From JAVKBW01 sp040222995 (GTDB lineage: Bacteria > Pseudomonadota > Alphaproteobacteria > UBA8366 > Aestuariispiraceae), in contig JAVKBW010000039.1 in the NCBI GenBank assembly GCA_040222995.1, positions 310,001-374,000 on the forward strand: a DNA stretch of 64,000 nucleotides, read 5' to 3'. Positions 35,863 to 44,477 of the stretch are shown piece by piece. The position numbers and the translations under genes are program-made. How positions within the stretch are numbered: position 1 is the stretch's first letter; each line of letters begins with the position of its first letter. The notes below the pieces were generated by a model, which saw nothing but the letters and a program-made list of their open reading frames with translations, did no database searches and was not told the origin of the DNA.

Positions 35863-38800
35863 GTGCAGTTTTCAAAGCTTCGCCTTAGCGGATTTAAATC
35901 CTTTCTCGATCCGGCCGAGTTCTCGATCGATGGCGGAATCACGGGCCTGGTCGGCCCGAACGGCTGCGGTAAATCCAATGTGATCGAGGCCTTGCGCTGG
36001 GTCATGGGCGAAACCTCGGCAAAGCGCATGCGCGGCTCGGAAATGGATGATGTCATTTTCGGCGGATCGTCCGGCAGACCGGCCCGCAATATCGCCGAAG
36101 TCACACTGCGCATGGATAATACCGACCGCGGCGCGCCGGCGCCCTTCAACGACAGCGACGATGTCGAAATTACCCGCCGGATCGAACGCGGCCAAGGGTC
36201 CAGTTACCGTATCAATGGCAAGGAAGTGCGCGCCCGGGATGTGCAGTTGCTGTTTGCGGATATGGCGACCGGCGCCAATTCCACGGCGATTGTCAGCCAG
36301 GGCCGGATCGGCGCGCTGATCGGGGCCAAACCGACGGAACGACGGACCCTTCTCGAGGAAGCGGCGGGCATCAGGGGGCTGCATTCTCGCCGGCACGAGG
36401 CCGAGTTGCGGCTCAAGGCGGCGGAAACCAACCTCGAACGGCTTGAAGACGTTATCGGCGCGCTGGAAACCCAACACCAGGGACTGCAAAAACAGTCGCG
36501 TCAGGCGAACCGGTATCGCAGGATTTCCGATCATCTTCGTCGGCACGAAGCAATTCTGCTTCATTTGCGATGGCAGGACGCGAAGAAGACGGTTCAAACG
36601 GCCAAACAGCGCCTCGACGAAGCCGAACAGGTTGTTCACCAGCGCACCGAAGCGGCGGCGACCGCCGCCAAACGTCAGGCCGACGCGGCCAGCGCCCTGC
36701 CCGATCTTCGCCGCAGCGAAACGGAAGCCGCCGCGGAATTGCAGCGCGTTCTCGTCGCGGAGCGGGAGCTGGAGAACGAGGAAAACCGGGTCAAGGAAGC
36801 CCAGGCAGCGGCGATTGCTCAACTCGATCAGATCGCGCGCGACCGGGAACGAGAGGAATCCCTGCGGGCCGACGCCGACGCGGCAATGCAGCGGCTTGGC
36901 CAGGAACGGGATGAAATCGAATCGCTTCGGTCGGGTGAAACCGAACGGCTGGAAACCGCCAGCGAAGCCGCCAGCGCTGCCGCATCCGAAGTCGAAGCGA
37001 AAGAAACCGACTTGTCGCAGATGACAGAGGAAATCGCCGCCGTCGACGCACAGCGCACGTCGCTGCAGCGCCGGATCGATGAAAGCCGGCAGAGGATCGA
37101 CTCCCTGCGTCGGCGGATCGTCGCCCTGGAAGAGGAAACCGTTCGACTGGCGGCGGAGCAGAAGAATCTCGGCGATATCGCGGCGGCGGAAGCGGCGATC
37201 GCCGATGCGGAAGGCATCGTGGCATCCGCGCAGTCCGCGTCGCAGGCGGCGGAAACCGCACTGAACAAGGTCCGGGAAACCGAAAAGCAGGCCCGCCAGG
37301 CCCTGACGGAACTTGAAAAGCAGACCCGTGAAACCCTACGTGCCGTCGAAGCGGATTTCGACAAGCTGTCCGCCGAAGAAACCGCGCTCGCCGCTCTCGT
37401 CGAACGGCAAAACGATGCGGAATCGTCATCCTCGCAGCCCGTGCTCAACACCGTTTCCGTGACGGCCGGTTACGAAGCGGCCATGGGCGCGGCTTTCGGG
37501 GACGAGCTGGATGCCCCGGACGATGAGGGGTCGAAAATCCACTGGCTTCAGTTGCCGCCGTTCTCCGGCGCGATGGGCTTGCCGGCCGGTGCGCAACCGC
37601 TGTCCAAATTCGTTTCCGGGCCGGCGGCTCTGTCGCGGCGGCTGTCGCAGATTGGCGTCGTTGATGACGCTGCAACCGGGAAAAGCCTGCAAGCACGGCT
37701 CGGTCCGGGTCAGCGGCTGGTTTCTCTCGATGGCGGGCTGTGGCGTTGGGACGGCTACACCGTATCCGCCGGGGCCGAAACGGCCGCAGCCCAGCAGATG
37801 AAACACAAAAACCGGCTGATTGACGTCCGGGCCGCCCTGACCGACGCCAGGGAAAAGCTGGAAACGGAAAAGAATCGCGCCGAGGAAGGTCTGCAACACG
37901 CCCGTTCAGCCCTTGAATCCGCCGAACGCGAGGTTCAGGGCGCTTCGGGACGGGAACAGGCCACAAGGCGCGCGCTGCAGGATGCTTTCGGCACGCTGGA
38001 CAAGGCGCGCAAGGAACAGGCGGCGATTGCGGGCCGCACCGCCGATATCCGCTCGAAGCTGGAAAGCGCGGCGGAAACGAAATCGACCATCGAAAAGGAT
38101 ATCGCCGAAGCCGAAGACCAGGTTGCCGGCGCGGAACAGGCGCTGAAAGTGCTTGAAGACCCGACGGTCGCGCGCGAACGGGTCAACAGCCTGCGGACGG
38201 TGCTGGCCGAACTGCGGACAGACCTGCTGGAAAAACGCGGCGCTGTCGACAGGCTGAGGCGCGAGGCGGAATCCCGGTCCACACGGCTTTCCGCCATTGC
38301 CGGTGAGGAACTTTCCTGGCGCAATCGTATCGAAGGCGCTCAGCAAAGGCTGGCCGATCTCGACCGGCGGTCGGCACAGGCGACCGAACAGAAGGAAGCG
38401 CTGGCGGAACGTCCGGCAGAAATCGCCGCCCAGTTGAAGAAAATGCAAGATGTCATCGGCGCGGCAGAAGGGCAGCGCAAACTGGCCGCCGACAAGCTGG
38501 CCGTCGCTGAACAGGAACAGACGGATGCCGACCGCGCCCTGCGCGAATCGGAAACGGCTTTGGCGGAATCCCGTGAAGTGCGGGTGCGCCGGGAAGCTGA
38601 AATCGAACAGGCCGATCAGGCGGCGGAAGCGATCGCGGAACGGATTGCCGAGAAACTGGATACAACGCCGGACAACGTGCTCGCCGCCGGCGGCGTCGAG
38701 GCAGACGAGGAACTGCCGCCGCGCGCCGATGTCGAGGCCAAACTGGAACGTCTGACCCGGGAACGCGACAATATGGGCCCGGTCAACCTGCGTGCAGAGC

Positions 38801-39399
38801 AGGAAGCGGCGGAACTGGAAGAACAGATCGGTTCCATGCACACCGAACGCGACGATCTCGTCGCCGCGATCAGCCGGTTGCGGCAGGGCATCAACGCCTT
38901 GAACCGGGAAGGCCGGGAACGGCTGCTGGCGGCGTTCGAGCAGGTGAACCAGCATTTCCAGGACCTGTTCGTCCGACTGTTCGGTGGTGGCGAGGCGAAA
39001 CTCGCCCTGACGGAAGCCGACGACCCGCTGGAAGCCGGGCTTGAAATCATGGCCAGCCCGCCGGGCAAGAAGATGCAGGTCATGTCGCTGCTTTCCGGCG
39101 GTGAGCAGGCGCTGACCGCCCTGTCGCTGCTGTTCGGCGTGTTCCTGACGAATCCGGCCCCGATCTGCGTGCTGGACGAAGTGGACGCCCCGCTGGACGA
39201 TACCAACGTCGACCGGTTCTGCACGCTTCTGGATGAAATCGCCCATTCCGGCCAGACCCGGTTTGTGGTCGTGACCCACCACCGGCTGACGATGGCCCGG
39301 GTGGACCGGTTGTTCGGTGTCACGATGGCTGAACGCGGCATCAGCCAGCTTGTTTCCGTCGACCTGCAGCAGGCCGTGAAACTGCGTGAAACAGCGTAA
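35863..39399 (+). CDS. smc: Chromosome segregation protein SMC
   Basis: Chromosome-condensing ATPase. GTG 35863 gives a 1178-residue protein beginning MQFSKLRLSGFKSFLDP; the frame is open to 35809 but the extra residues are not conserved. Walker A is VGPNGCGKSNVIEALRW (about 31-47), the first coiled coil spans about 170-505, a shortened hinge lies at about 520-640, the second coiled coil at about 640-1010, then the signature LLSGGEQALTALSLLF and Walker B ICVLDEVDAPLDD. A complementary ScpA/ScpB pair is not in this window. Confidence 0.97.
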   Translation: MQFSKLRLSGFKSFLDPAEFSIDGGITGLVGPNGCGKSNVIEALRWVMGETSAKRMRGSEMDDVIFGGSSGRPARNIAEVTLRMDNTDRGAPAPFNDSDDVEITRRIERGQGSSYRINGKEVRARDVQLLFADMATGANSTAIVSQGRIGALIGAKPTERRTLLEEAAGIRGLHSRRHEAELRLKAAETNLERLEDVIGALETQHQGLQKQSRQANRYRRISDHLRRHEAILLHLRWQDAKKTVQTAKQRLDEAEQVVHQRTEAAATAAKRQADAASALPDLRRSETEAAAELQRVLVAERELENEENRVKEAQAAAIAQLDQIARDREREESLRADADAAMQRLGQERDEIESLRSGETERLETASEAASAAASEVEAKETDLSQMTEEIAAVDAQRTSLQRRIDESRQRIDSLRRRIVALEEETVRLAAEQKNLGDIAAAEAAIADAEGIVASAQSASQAAETALNKVRETEKQARQALTELEKQTRETLRAVEADFDKLSAEETALAALVERQNDAESSSSQPVLNTVSVTAGYEAAMGAAFGDELDAPDDEGSKIHWLQLPPFSGAMGLPAGAQPLSKFVSGPAALSRRLSQIGVVDDAATGKSLQARLGPGQRLVSLDGGLWRWDGYTVSAGAETAAAQQMKHKNRLIDVRAALTDAREKLETEKNRAEEGLQHARSALESAEREVQGASGREQATRRALQDAFGTLDKARKEQAAIAGRTADIRSKLESAAETKSTIEKDIAEAEDQVAGAEQALKVLEDPTVARERVNSLRTVLAELRTDLLEKRGAVDRLRREAESRSTRLSAIAGEELSWRNRIEGAQQRLADLDRRSAQATEQKEALAERPAEIAAQLKKMQDVIGAAEGQRKLAADKLAVAEQEQTDADRALRESETALAESREVRVRREAEIEQADQAAEAIAERIAEKLDTTPDNVLAAGGVEADEELPPRADVEAKLERLTRERDNMGPVNLRAEQEAAELEEQIGSMHTERDDLVAAISRLRQGINALNREGRERLLAAFEQVNQHFQDLFVRLFGGGEAKLALTEADDPLEAGLEIMASPPGKKMQVMSLLSGGEQALTALSLLFGVFLTNPAPICVLDEVDAPLDDTNVDRFCTLLDEIAHSGQTRFVVVTHHRLTMARVDRLFGVTMAERGISQLVSVDLQQAVKLRETA

Positions 39400-39538
39400 C
39401 CGGTCCGGCATTTCCGGGTCCGGCCCCCGCTTCGTCGCCATTGGCCGGTAATCCCGTCGGAGAGAAGGTGAAAAATGCTTTGTATCCTGCGGGTTTACGG
39501 ACTTTCCAAACAGATGTTTTGCGGTGCGGCAGAGCGCC

Positions 39539-39567
39539 TTGACTTTGAAAACCGCGCTTCCTATTGT
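39539..39567 (+). promoter_or_regulatory. Promoter of the F0 ATP synthase operon
   Basis: TTGACT (39539-39544) and TATTGT (39562-39567) are separated by 17 bases, matching five and four of six consensus bases. They lie 54 bases ahead of the atpI start in the 221-base gap after smc, where no other gene is seen. Confidence 0.55.
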
Positions 39568-39620
39568 GCCGGTCACTTCGGGGGCAAAAAGGGGCTGTTT
39601 TTAACGCTGATTGAACCGCA

Positions 39621-39989
39621 ATGAACGAGGGTAAAAACGATCCCTCCTTGGAAGACTTGAGTGCCAAGCTAGGCGCGCTGAAGGCAGAACGGGACCTGGA
39701 AGCGCAAAGACGCAAGGCGAAGGACGAGGCTTCCCGCAAAAGCGGTTTGGGTGCAGCGTGGAAAATATCCTCCGAACTTGTCGGCGCAGTGATTGTCGGT
39801 TCAGCAATCGGCTACGGATTGGATTACGCTTTCGGGACGTCTCCCCTGATGCTGATCGTCTTCGTGCTGATGGGATGCGCAGCCGGCATTTTGAATGTTT
39901 TTCGCGCTGCGGGCGTGTTCAGCTATGGACCTGGACGCCGGCCCGGATCGCAAAGGTCTGACACGGATCCGAAAGATCCTGTTGAGTAA
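39621..39989 (+). CDS. atpI: ATP synthase assembly protein AtpI
   Basis: The 122-residue protein has a charged N-terminal helix (about 1-45) followed by two membrane segments (about 48-68 and 75-95), with SELVGAVIVGSAIGYGLDYAF and GCAAGILNVFR, as in alphaproteobacterial AtpI. AtpI aids c-ring assembly or cation supply. It opens the operon ahead of atpB. No ribosome binding site is evident. Confidence 0.88.
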   Translation: MNEGKNDPSLEDLSAKLGALKAERDLEAQRRKAKDEASRKSGLGAAWKISSELVGAVIVGSAIGYGLDYAFGTSPLMLIVFVLMGCAAGILNVFRAAGVFSYGPGRRPGSQRSDTDPKDPVE

Positions 39990-40057
39990 CGGGCCGGATG
40001 ACGGTGAAGGATGTACATCCTCGCTGTCGCGAGGTCGAAGGGTGAGGAGAGCCGTAT
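39990..40057 (+). other. atpI-atpB spacer with palindrome and overlapping hairpin
   Basis: The 68-base spacer contains a perfect 14-base palindrome, AGGATGTACATCCT (40008-40021), and a stem CCTCG-N6-CGAGG (40019-40034) that shares three bases with it, so the two folds exclude each other. A GAGGAGA ribosome binding site for atpB follows. Confidence 0.6.
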
Positions 40058-40810
40058 ATGGCTGAAGACGCGCAAGGTGGCGGTGGCGGGCATTCGCCAC
40101 TGGAACAGTTCGAAATCAAACCGCTGATCGATATCCATCTCGGCGGTCTGGATATTTCCTTCACCAATTCTTCCGCGTTCATGGTGCTGGCCGTGGTGGT
40201 CGTGACGGTATTTCTGATGGGCGGCGCCGGTCGCGGGGCGATCGTTCCCGGTCGCTGGCAGGCTGCCGCCGAAGGCGTATACGAATTCATTGCGAATCTG
40301 CTGCGCGACACGGTCGGCGAAGAAGGCCGCAAGTACTTTCCGATCATCTTTACCCTGTTCATGTTCATTCTGGCCGGAAACATGCTGGGCATGCTTCCCT
40401 ACAGCTTCACCTTCACCAGCCATATCATCGTGACGCTCGCCATGGCGCTGGTTGTGTTCGTCGGCGTTACACTGCTGGGTCTGGTGAAGCACGGAACGCA
40501 TTTCTTCAGCCTGTTCGTACCGCCCGGAACGCCGATGTTCATGATGCCGCTGCTGGTGCCGATCGAGATCATTTCGTATTTCTCGCGCCCGGTAAGCCTC
40601 AGCGTCCGGCTGTTCGCCAATATGCTGGCGGGTCACACGCTGCTGAAGGTTCTAGCCCTGTTCGTGCCTTTGATGGGTGTTGCCGGGGTTCTGCCGCTGG
40701 CGCTGATTTCGGCGCTGACAGGCCTCGAAATCCTGATCGCATTCCTGCAGGCCTATGTTTTCGCCATTCTGACCTGCCTGTACATCAACGACGCGCTGCA
40801 TCTGCACTAA
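40058..40810 (+). CDS. atpB: ATP synthase F0 subunit a
   Basis: Membrane stator subunit that forms the proton half-channels next to the c-ring. The 250-residue protein has about six hydrophobic segments. The essential arginine lies in LSVRLFANMLAGH (about residue 182-194), and further conserved polar residues lie in the last helix (LTGLEILIAFLQAYVF). GAGGAGA precedes the ATG. Confidence 0.97.
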   Translation: MAEDAQGGGGGHSPLEQFEIKPLIDIHLGGLDISFTNSSAFMVLAVVVVTVFLMGGAGRGAIVPGRWQAAAEGVYEFIANLLRDTVGEEGRKYFPIIFTLFMFILAGNMLGMLPYSFTFTSHIIVTLAMALVVFVGVTLLGLVKHGTHFFSLFVPPGTPMFMMPLLVPIEIISYFSRPVSLSVRLFANMLAGHTLLKVLALFVPLMGVAGVLPLALISALTGLEILIAFLQAYVFAILTCLYINDALHLH

Positions 40811-40870
40811 CGGCTGCATCGCAAACATTCACCTGAGATTTCTAACTAACAGAGTAGAAGGATTATAATC

Positions 40871-41098
40871 ATGGAACCAGAAGCCGCTAAGCTCATCGGC
40901 GCCGGCCTTGCCGTTATCGGCATGATCGGATCGGGTATCGGTATCGGAAACGTCTTCGGATCGTTCATCCTTGCCGTCGGCCGTAACCCGGCTGCTGAAG
41001 ACAACGTCAAGCAGATGACCTTCCTGGGCTTCGCGCTCGTGGAAGCTATCGCTCTGTTTGCGCTGGTTGTCGCACTGCTGCTGCTGTTCGCATTCTGA
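40871..41098 (+). CDS. atpE: ATP synthase F0 subunit c
   Basis: Two-helix proteolipid of 75 residues that forms the rotor ring. The glycine-rich first helix is GMIGSGIGIGNVFGS, the polar loop is GRNPAAED, and the proton-carrying Glu is in GFALVEAIALFAL (about residue 58). The residues around the acid lack the sodium-binding signature, so proton coupling is expected. It lies 60 bases after atpB with an AGAAGGA ribosome binding site. Confidence 0.97.
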   Translation: MEPEAAKLIGAGLAVIGMIGSGIGIGNVFGSFILAVGRNPAAEDNVKQMTFLGFALVEAIALFALVVALLLLFAF

Positions 41099-41236
41099 TC
41101 AGTCCGGTTGCTCAAGGCCGTCCGTCCGACATCGGGAAGACGGCCACGGCGACCGGTTGAATCGTGTCCGGCAGAACCGTGCTGCGCGGCAGCGGGTTTT
41201 GCCTAACTCATCTGCGGACAGTGAAGGAGGAGGCCT
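41099..41236 (+). other. atpE-atpF' spacer with two hairpins
   Basis: The 138-base gap is long for this operon. It contains GGCCGTC (41116-41122) pairing with GACGGCC (41139-41145), and a tight hairpin GCTGC-GCG-GCAGC (41181-41193) followed by GGGTTTT. The second resembles a weak terminator. Such elements after atpE could limit transcription into the b subunits or stabilise the upstream mRNA, fitting the need for many c subunits per complex. This is inference. Confidence 0.55.
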
Positions 41237-41728
41237 ATGCCTCAACTCGATCCGTCATCCTATGCGTCTCAGCTGTTTTGGCTGCTTGTCACGTTTACGG
41301 TTCTGTTTCTGATTATCTGGCGGCATGTGGCCCCGAAAATCGGATCGATCAAGGAATCGCGGCAGCACAAGATCGATGCCGATCTTGAAAAGGCCGAAAA
41401 GCTGAAATCGAAGGCAGAATCGGTAAAGGACGGCTATGAGGCCGATCTTGCCAAAGCGGCCCAGGATGCCCGCGCAATCCATCAGGATGCGGCCGACGCC
41501 ATCGCCAAGAAAGCCGAAAAGGAACACGGCGAACTCGGCGCGAAACTGGCGGAACAGGCCCGCGAAGCCAACGAGCGGATTGCAACGGCCAAGGATGTCG
41601 CCATCGGCGAAATGAAAGCTGCTTCGATTGAGGTCGTTCAGGCCGCGACGGAACGGCTGATCGGCGCTAAGATCGACGCCGCCACGGCAAAATCGGCCCT
41701 GGATGCCGCCGAGAAGGGGGCGCGCTGA
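41237..41728 (+). CDS. atpF': ATP synthase F0 subunit b'
   Basis: First of two b-type stator genes, as in photosynthetic and other alphaproteobacteria. The 163-residue protein has one N-terminal membrane helix (FWLLVTFTVLFLIIWRHVAP) and a long charged coiled coil. GGAGGAGG lies directly upstream. The stop overlaps atpF as TGATG. Confidence 0.93.
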   Translation: MPQLDPSSYASQLFWLLVTFTVLFLIIWRHVAPKIGSIKESRQHKIDADLEKAEKLKSKAESVKDGYEADLAKAAQDARAIHQDAADAIAKKAEKEHGELGAKLAEQAREANERIATAKDVAIGEMKAASIEVVQAATERLIGAKIDAATAKSALDAAEKGAR

Positions 41729-42210
41729 TGTTACACGATCCGACATTCTGGGTTGCCATCGCCTTCGTGATATTTGTGGCGCTGGCCTTCAAACCGCTCA
41801 AAAACGCGATGATGGGTGGTCTCGACAAGAAAATCGAGACGATCAAGGCCCAGGTAGACGAAGCAGCGCGTCTGCGGGAAGAAGCACAGTCGCTTCTTGC
41901 GGAGTATGAGCGCAAGCAGGCCAGGGGTGCAAAGCACGCCGAAGAAATCGTTGCTGCCGCCCGCAAGGAGGCGGAAGAAGCCAAAACGCGATCCGAAGCC
42001 GATCTGAAAGAAGCGCTGATCCGTCAGGAAAAGTCTTCCCTGCAGAAAATCGAACAGGCCGAGGAAAAGGCGATCCAGGAAGTTCGCAGCATGGCTGTCG
42101 AACTGGCGATTGCCGCGGCGACCAAGCTGATTTCCGAACGGGTGGACGGCAAGGACGGCGATGCTTTGATAGAAAAGGCGATCGACGAATTGCCGAACAA
42201 GCTTCACTGA
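41728..42210 (+). CDS. atpF: ATP synthase F0 subunit b
   Basis: Second stator subunit, 160 residues, beginning MLHDPTFWVAIAFVIFVALAF, followed by coiled coil rich in Lys, Glu and Ala. It would pair with b' to link the a subunit to F1. Overlap with the upstream gene suggests translational coupling and equal expression. F1 genes are not in the window, so the F0 operon is separate, as in Rhodospirillum. Confidence 0.94.
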   Translation: MLHDPTFWVAIAFVIFVALAFKPLKNAMMGGLDKKIETIKAQVDEAARLREEAQSLLAEYERKQARGAKHAEEIVAAARKEAEEAKTRSEADLKEALIRQEKSSLQKIEQAEEKAIQEVRSMAVELAIAAATKLISERVDGKDGDALIEKAIDELPNKLH

Positions 42211-42230
42211 AGCCGCATATTCAGCGAATC

Positions 42231-42262
42231 AAACGGCCGGGGCTTCCCCGGCCGTTTTCTTT
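42231..42262 (+). terminator. Rho-independent terminator of the atp operon
   Basis: AAACGGCCGGGG (42231-42242), loop CTT, and CCCCGGCCGTTT (42246-42257) form a perfect 12-base stem followed by TCTTTT. It lies about 20 bases after the atpF stop. Confidence 0.92.
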
Positions 42263-42318
42263 TGGGTATGTACAGTAGCCTGACCAGAGCGGCTCACGTT
42301 TATGGAAAAGAGACTGTC

Positions 42319-42660
42319 ATGCCTTATGTCGCCCGCGACGAAAGCGGCAAAATCATCGGTATAAGCGAGCGTTCGACGGATACGATTACCGAGCGCCTGT
42401 CCGGCGATCATCCGGAGGTCATTGCGTTTCTGAAAGGCGCTTCGCCCGATACGATGCGGATGCGGTTGCAAGGCACCGATACGGAAATGGCCCGCATCAC
42501 CGAAGATCTTGTGGATGTTCTGATATCGAGAAATATCATCAATTTCACCGACCTGCCGATCAAGGCGCAAAAAAAGCTCGTCGCCCGCCAGAAACTGCGC
42601 CGGAACCTGTCGGCGCTGGCGAATCTCGTATCGGATGCCGACGACATTATCGACCTTTAA
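42319..42660 (+). CDS. Conserved small protein of unknown function
   Basis: The 113-residue protein starts at ATG 42319 (MPYVARDESGKIIGISE). An N-terminal strand-rich segment is followed by helical, charged sequence, ending DADDIIDL. It is soluble, with no signal peptide or membrane segment. Similar short proteins in alphaproteobacteria are often listed as hypothetical or, misleadingly, as tryptophan synthase beta-like. No function can be stated. It lies between the atp terminator and the thiamin riboswitch. Confidence 0.75.
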   Translation: MPYVARDESGKIIGISERSTDTITERLSGDHPEVIAFLKGASPDTMRMRLQGTDTEMARITEDLVDVLISRNIINFTDLPIKAQKKLVARQKLRRNLSALANLVSDADDIIDL

Positions 42661-42721
42661 TCGCATTCTCCCCCCTTGCACGTTCGGTTCTTTGATCCTA
42701 CGTTCCCGGTATTGGAAGCAT

Positions 42722-42812
42722 TCTCAACGGGGCGCCCCTTATCGGGGCTGAGAGGCGCTAGGCGCCAACCCGACGAACCTGATCCGGTTAGGACCGGCGT
42801 AGGGACTTGAGA
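42722..42812 (+). promoter_or_regulatory. TPP riboswitch (THI element) aptamer
   Basis: The two conserved blocks of the thiamin pyrophosphate aptamer are present in order: GGGGCTGAGAGG (42744-42755) and ACCTGATCCGGTTAGGACC (42777-42795) followed by GGCGTAGGGA. P1 can be formed by TCTCAA (42722-42727) and TTGAGA (42807-42812). It lies 80 bases ahead of thiM and should repress the operon when TPP is abundant. Confidence 0.95.
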
Positions 42813-42891
42813 GACTGCAAATCGCCGTTTCCCTTGATTTGCCGTTTCCCCTCCCCCGCTCTCAGTCGGATCGCACAACGGGATACGGTGC
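42804..42891 (+). promoter_or_regulatory. Riboswitch expression platform
   Basis: GACTTGAGAG (42804-42813), which contains the 3' strand of P1, can instead pair with CTCTCAGTC (42859-42867) with one bulge, so the two folds exclude each other. A second stem, GCAAATC (42817-42823) with GATTTGC (42836-42842), lies between, and GCCGTTTCCC is repeated at 42824 and 42841. No T-tract is present, so control is more likely at translation start of thiM than by termination. Confidence 0.5.
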
Positions 42892-43641
42892 GTGACAGAT
42901 ACTCTTTTATCCTTGCCCAGGATGGCGGGGGAAATCCTGACAGCGGTTCGGGAAAACGAACCGAGGGTCCACTGCCTGACAAATATCGTCGCCGCGAACG
43001 TTACGGCGAATGTTCTTCTGGCTGTCGGCGCACGGCCGTCGATGACCGAAGACCCGGCCGAAATCGCATCCTTTGCCCGGGTATCCGATGCGTTGCTGGT
43101 GAATCTCGGTATGCTGACGAAAGACCGGCGGCATGCGATCGAGCTCGCCGTGGACACGGTGACGGCTGCCGGTACGCCCTGGGTTCTGGATCCTGTAAAG
43201 ATCGGCGCATCACCGACGCGGCGCGCCTTCGCGGAAACCCTCGTCCAACGGAAACCGACCGCGCTTCGCGCCAATGCGGTCGAATTCGGCTCTATGGCGG
43301 GTATACCGCCCGAAACGATTTCCGCCCGCACCGGATCAGTCGATCGCATCGAAGGCGGCGGCCAGTTCGTCACCATTTCGAACGGGCATCATCTGGCCGA
43401 CAAGGTAACGGCGATGGGATGCGCGGAAGGGGCGCTGATCGCCTCGTTTCTGGCCGTGGGACAGGATGCGTTTACCGCCACTGCCAGCGCCATTCTGGTT
43501 TTCAACATAGCCGCCGAAATCGCCGCTGAAACGGCGACCGGCCCCGGCAGTTTTCAGGTCGGCTTGCTGGACAGCCTGTATTCGCTGGACGAACGCGCAA
43601 TTGTCAGACGCGCCCGGCTGGAAAGGATCACAAACGCATGA
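42892..43641 (+). CDS. thiM: Hydroxyethylthiazole kinase ThiM
   Basis: Phosphorylates 4-methyl-5-(2-hydroxyethyl)thiazole in thiamin salvage. The 249-residue product starts at GTG 42892. It has the N-terminal VHCLTNIVAANVTANVLLAVGA block, PWVLDPVKIGAS, and the ribokinase-fold ATP site region ATGPGSFQVGLLDSLY near the C terminus. It is first in the riboswitch operon and overlaps thiD by four bases. Confidence 0.96.
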   Translation: MTDTLLSLPRMAGEILTAVRENEPRVHCLTNIVAANVTANVLLAVGARPSMTEDPAEIASFARVSDALLVNLGMLTKDRRHAIELAVDTVTAAGTPWVLDPVKIGASPTRRAFAETLVQRKPTALRANAVEFGSMAGIPPETISARTGSVDRIEGGGQFVTISNGHHLADKVTAMGCAEGALIASFLAVGQDAFTATASAILVFNIAAEIAAETATGPGSFQVGLLDSLYSLDERAIVRRARLERITNA

Positions 43642-44477
43642 CCGATACGACAGGCATCCCGACCGCAATGACCATTGCCGGTTCGGACAGCGGCGGCGGC
43701 GCCGGCATTCAGGCCGATCTGAAAACATTTTCCGCGCTGGGCGCCTACGGCGCTTCCGCGATCACCGCGCTTACCGCCCAGAATACCGTTGGCGTGACAG
43801 GCATTTTCGCCATCGACCCTGCCTTCGTGGCCAAACAGATCGATACCGTTCTGGACGATATCCGCATCGACGCCATCAAGATCGGCATGCTGGGTACACC
43901 GGCGCTGATCGATGCCGTGGCCGATGCGCTTGAAAGGCGGCCCAAATGCCCGCCTGTGGTTCTGGACCCCGTCATGGTGGCGAAAAGCGGCGATCCTCTG
44001 CTCCCTTCCGATGCTGTTGAGACCCTGATCAACCGCCTTGTCCCCCTCGCCACGGTCATCACACCGAATTTGCCGGAAACCGGTGTTCTGCTGGGGCGGG
44101 ATGCGCCCGGTGATGTCGAGGCGATGAAACAGGCCGCGCGCGATCTAACATCTCTCGGTCCCCGGGCGGTGCTGGTTAAGGGCGGTCATCTCGACAATTC
44201 GGACGAACCGGATTCCATCGATCTGTTGCTGGAAAACGGCGCATTTCAGGAATTTCGCGCCCGTCGAATCGCGACCGAAAACACGCATGGTACGGGCTGC
44301 ACCCTGTCCTCGGCCATTGCGGCCGGACTCGCAAAGGGGCTCCCGCTCGGCAAGGCCGCCGCCGAAGCGCACACCTACCTGCAGGCCGCAATCGCCAAGG
44401 CGGACACATTACACATCGGCTCCGGTCACGGACCGGTCCACCATTTCCACGACTACTGGAAAGGAAAAACCCAATGA
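43638..44477 (+). CDS. thiD: Hydroxymethylpyrimidine/phosphomethylpyrimidine kinase ThiD
   Basis: Performs both phosphorylations of HMP. The 279-residue ribokinase-family protein has AMTIAGSDSGGGAGIQADLKTF near the N terminus, VLDPVMVAKSGDPLL, and the anion-hole motif NTHGTGCTLSSAIAAGLAKG near residue 215-235. With thiM it makes the two substrates of ThiE, which is absent from the window. The stop overlaps the next gene as ATGA. Confidence 0.97.
   Translation: MTDTTGIPTAMTIAGSDSGGGAGIQADLKTFSALGAYGASAITALTAQNTVGVTGIFAIDPAFVAKQIDTVLDDIRIDAIKIGMLGTPALIDAVADALERRPKCPPVVLDPVMVAKSGDPLLPSDAVETLINRLVPLATVITPNLPETGVLLGRDAPGDVEAMKQAARDLTSLGPRAVLVKGGHLDNSDEPDSIDLLLENGAFQEFRARRIATENTHGTGCTLSSAIAAGLAKGLPLGKAAAEAHTYLQAAIAKADTLHIGSGHGPVHHFHDYWKGKTQ

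Noticed and set aside
39402..39424. Direct repeat GGTCCGGC twice after smc
   Set aside because: Short, GC-rich and of a kind expected by chance here; it does not form a terminator.
37906..39576. A 556-codon open frame on the minus strand opposite smc
   Set aside because: It is a shadow of the coiled-coil codons of smc and has no ribosome binding site or conserved motif.
42682..42706. Three GTTC words upstream of the thiamin riboswitch, considered as a LexA site
   Set aside because: The spacings are one and eleven bases, not seven.
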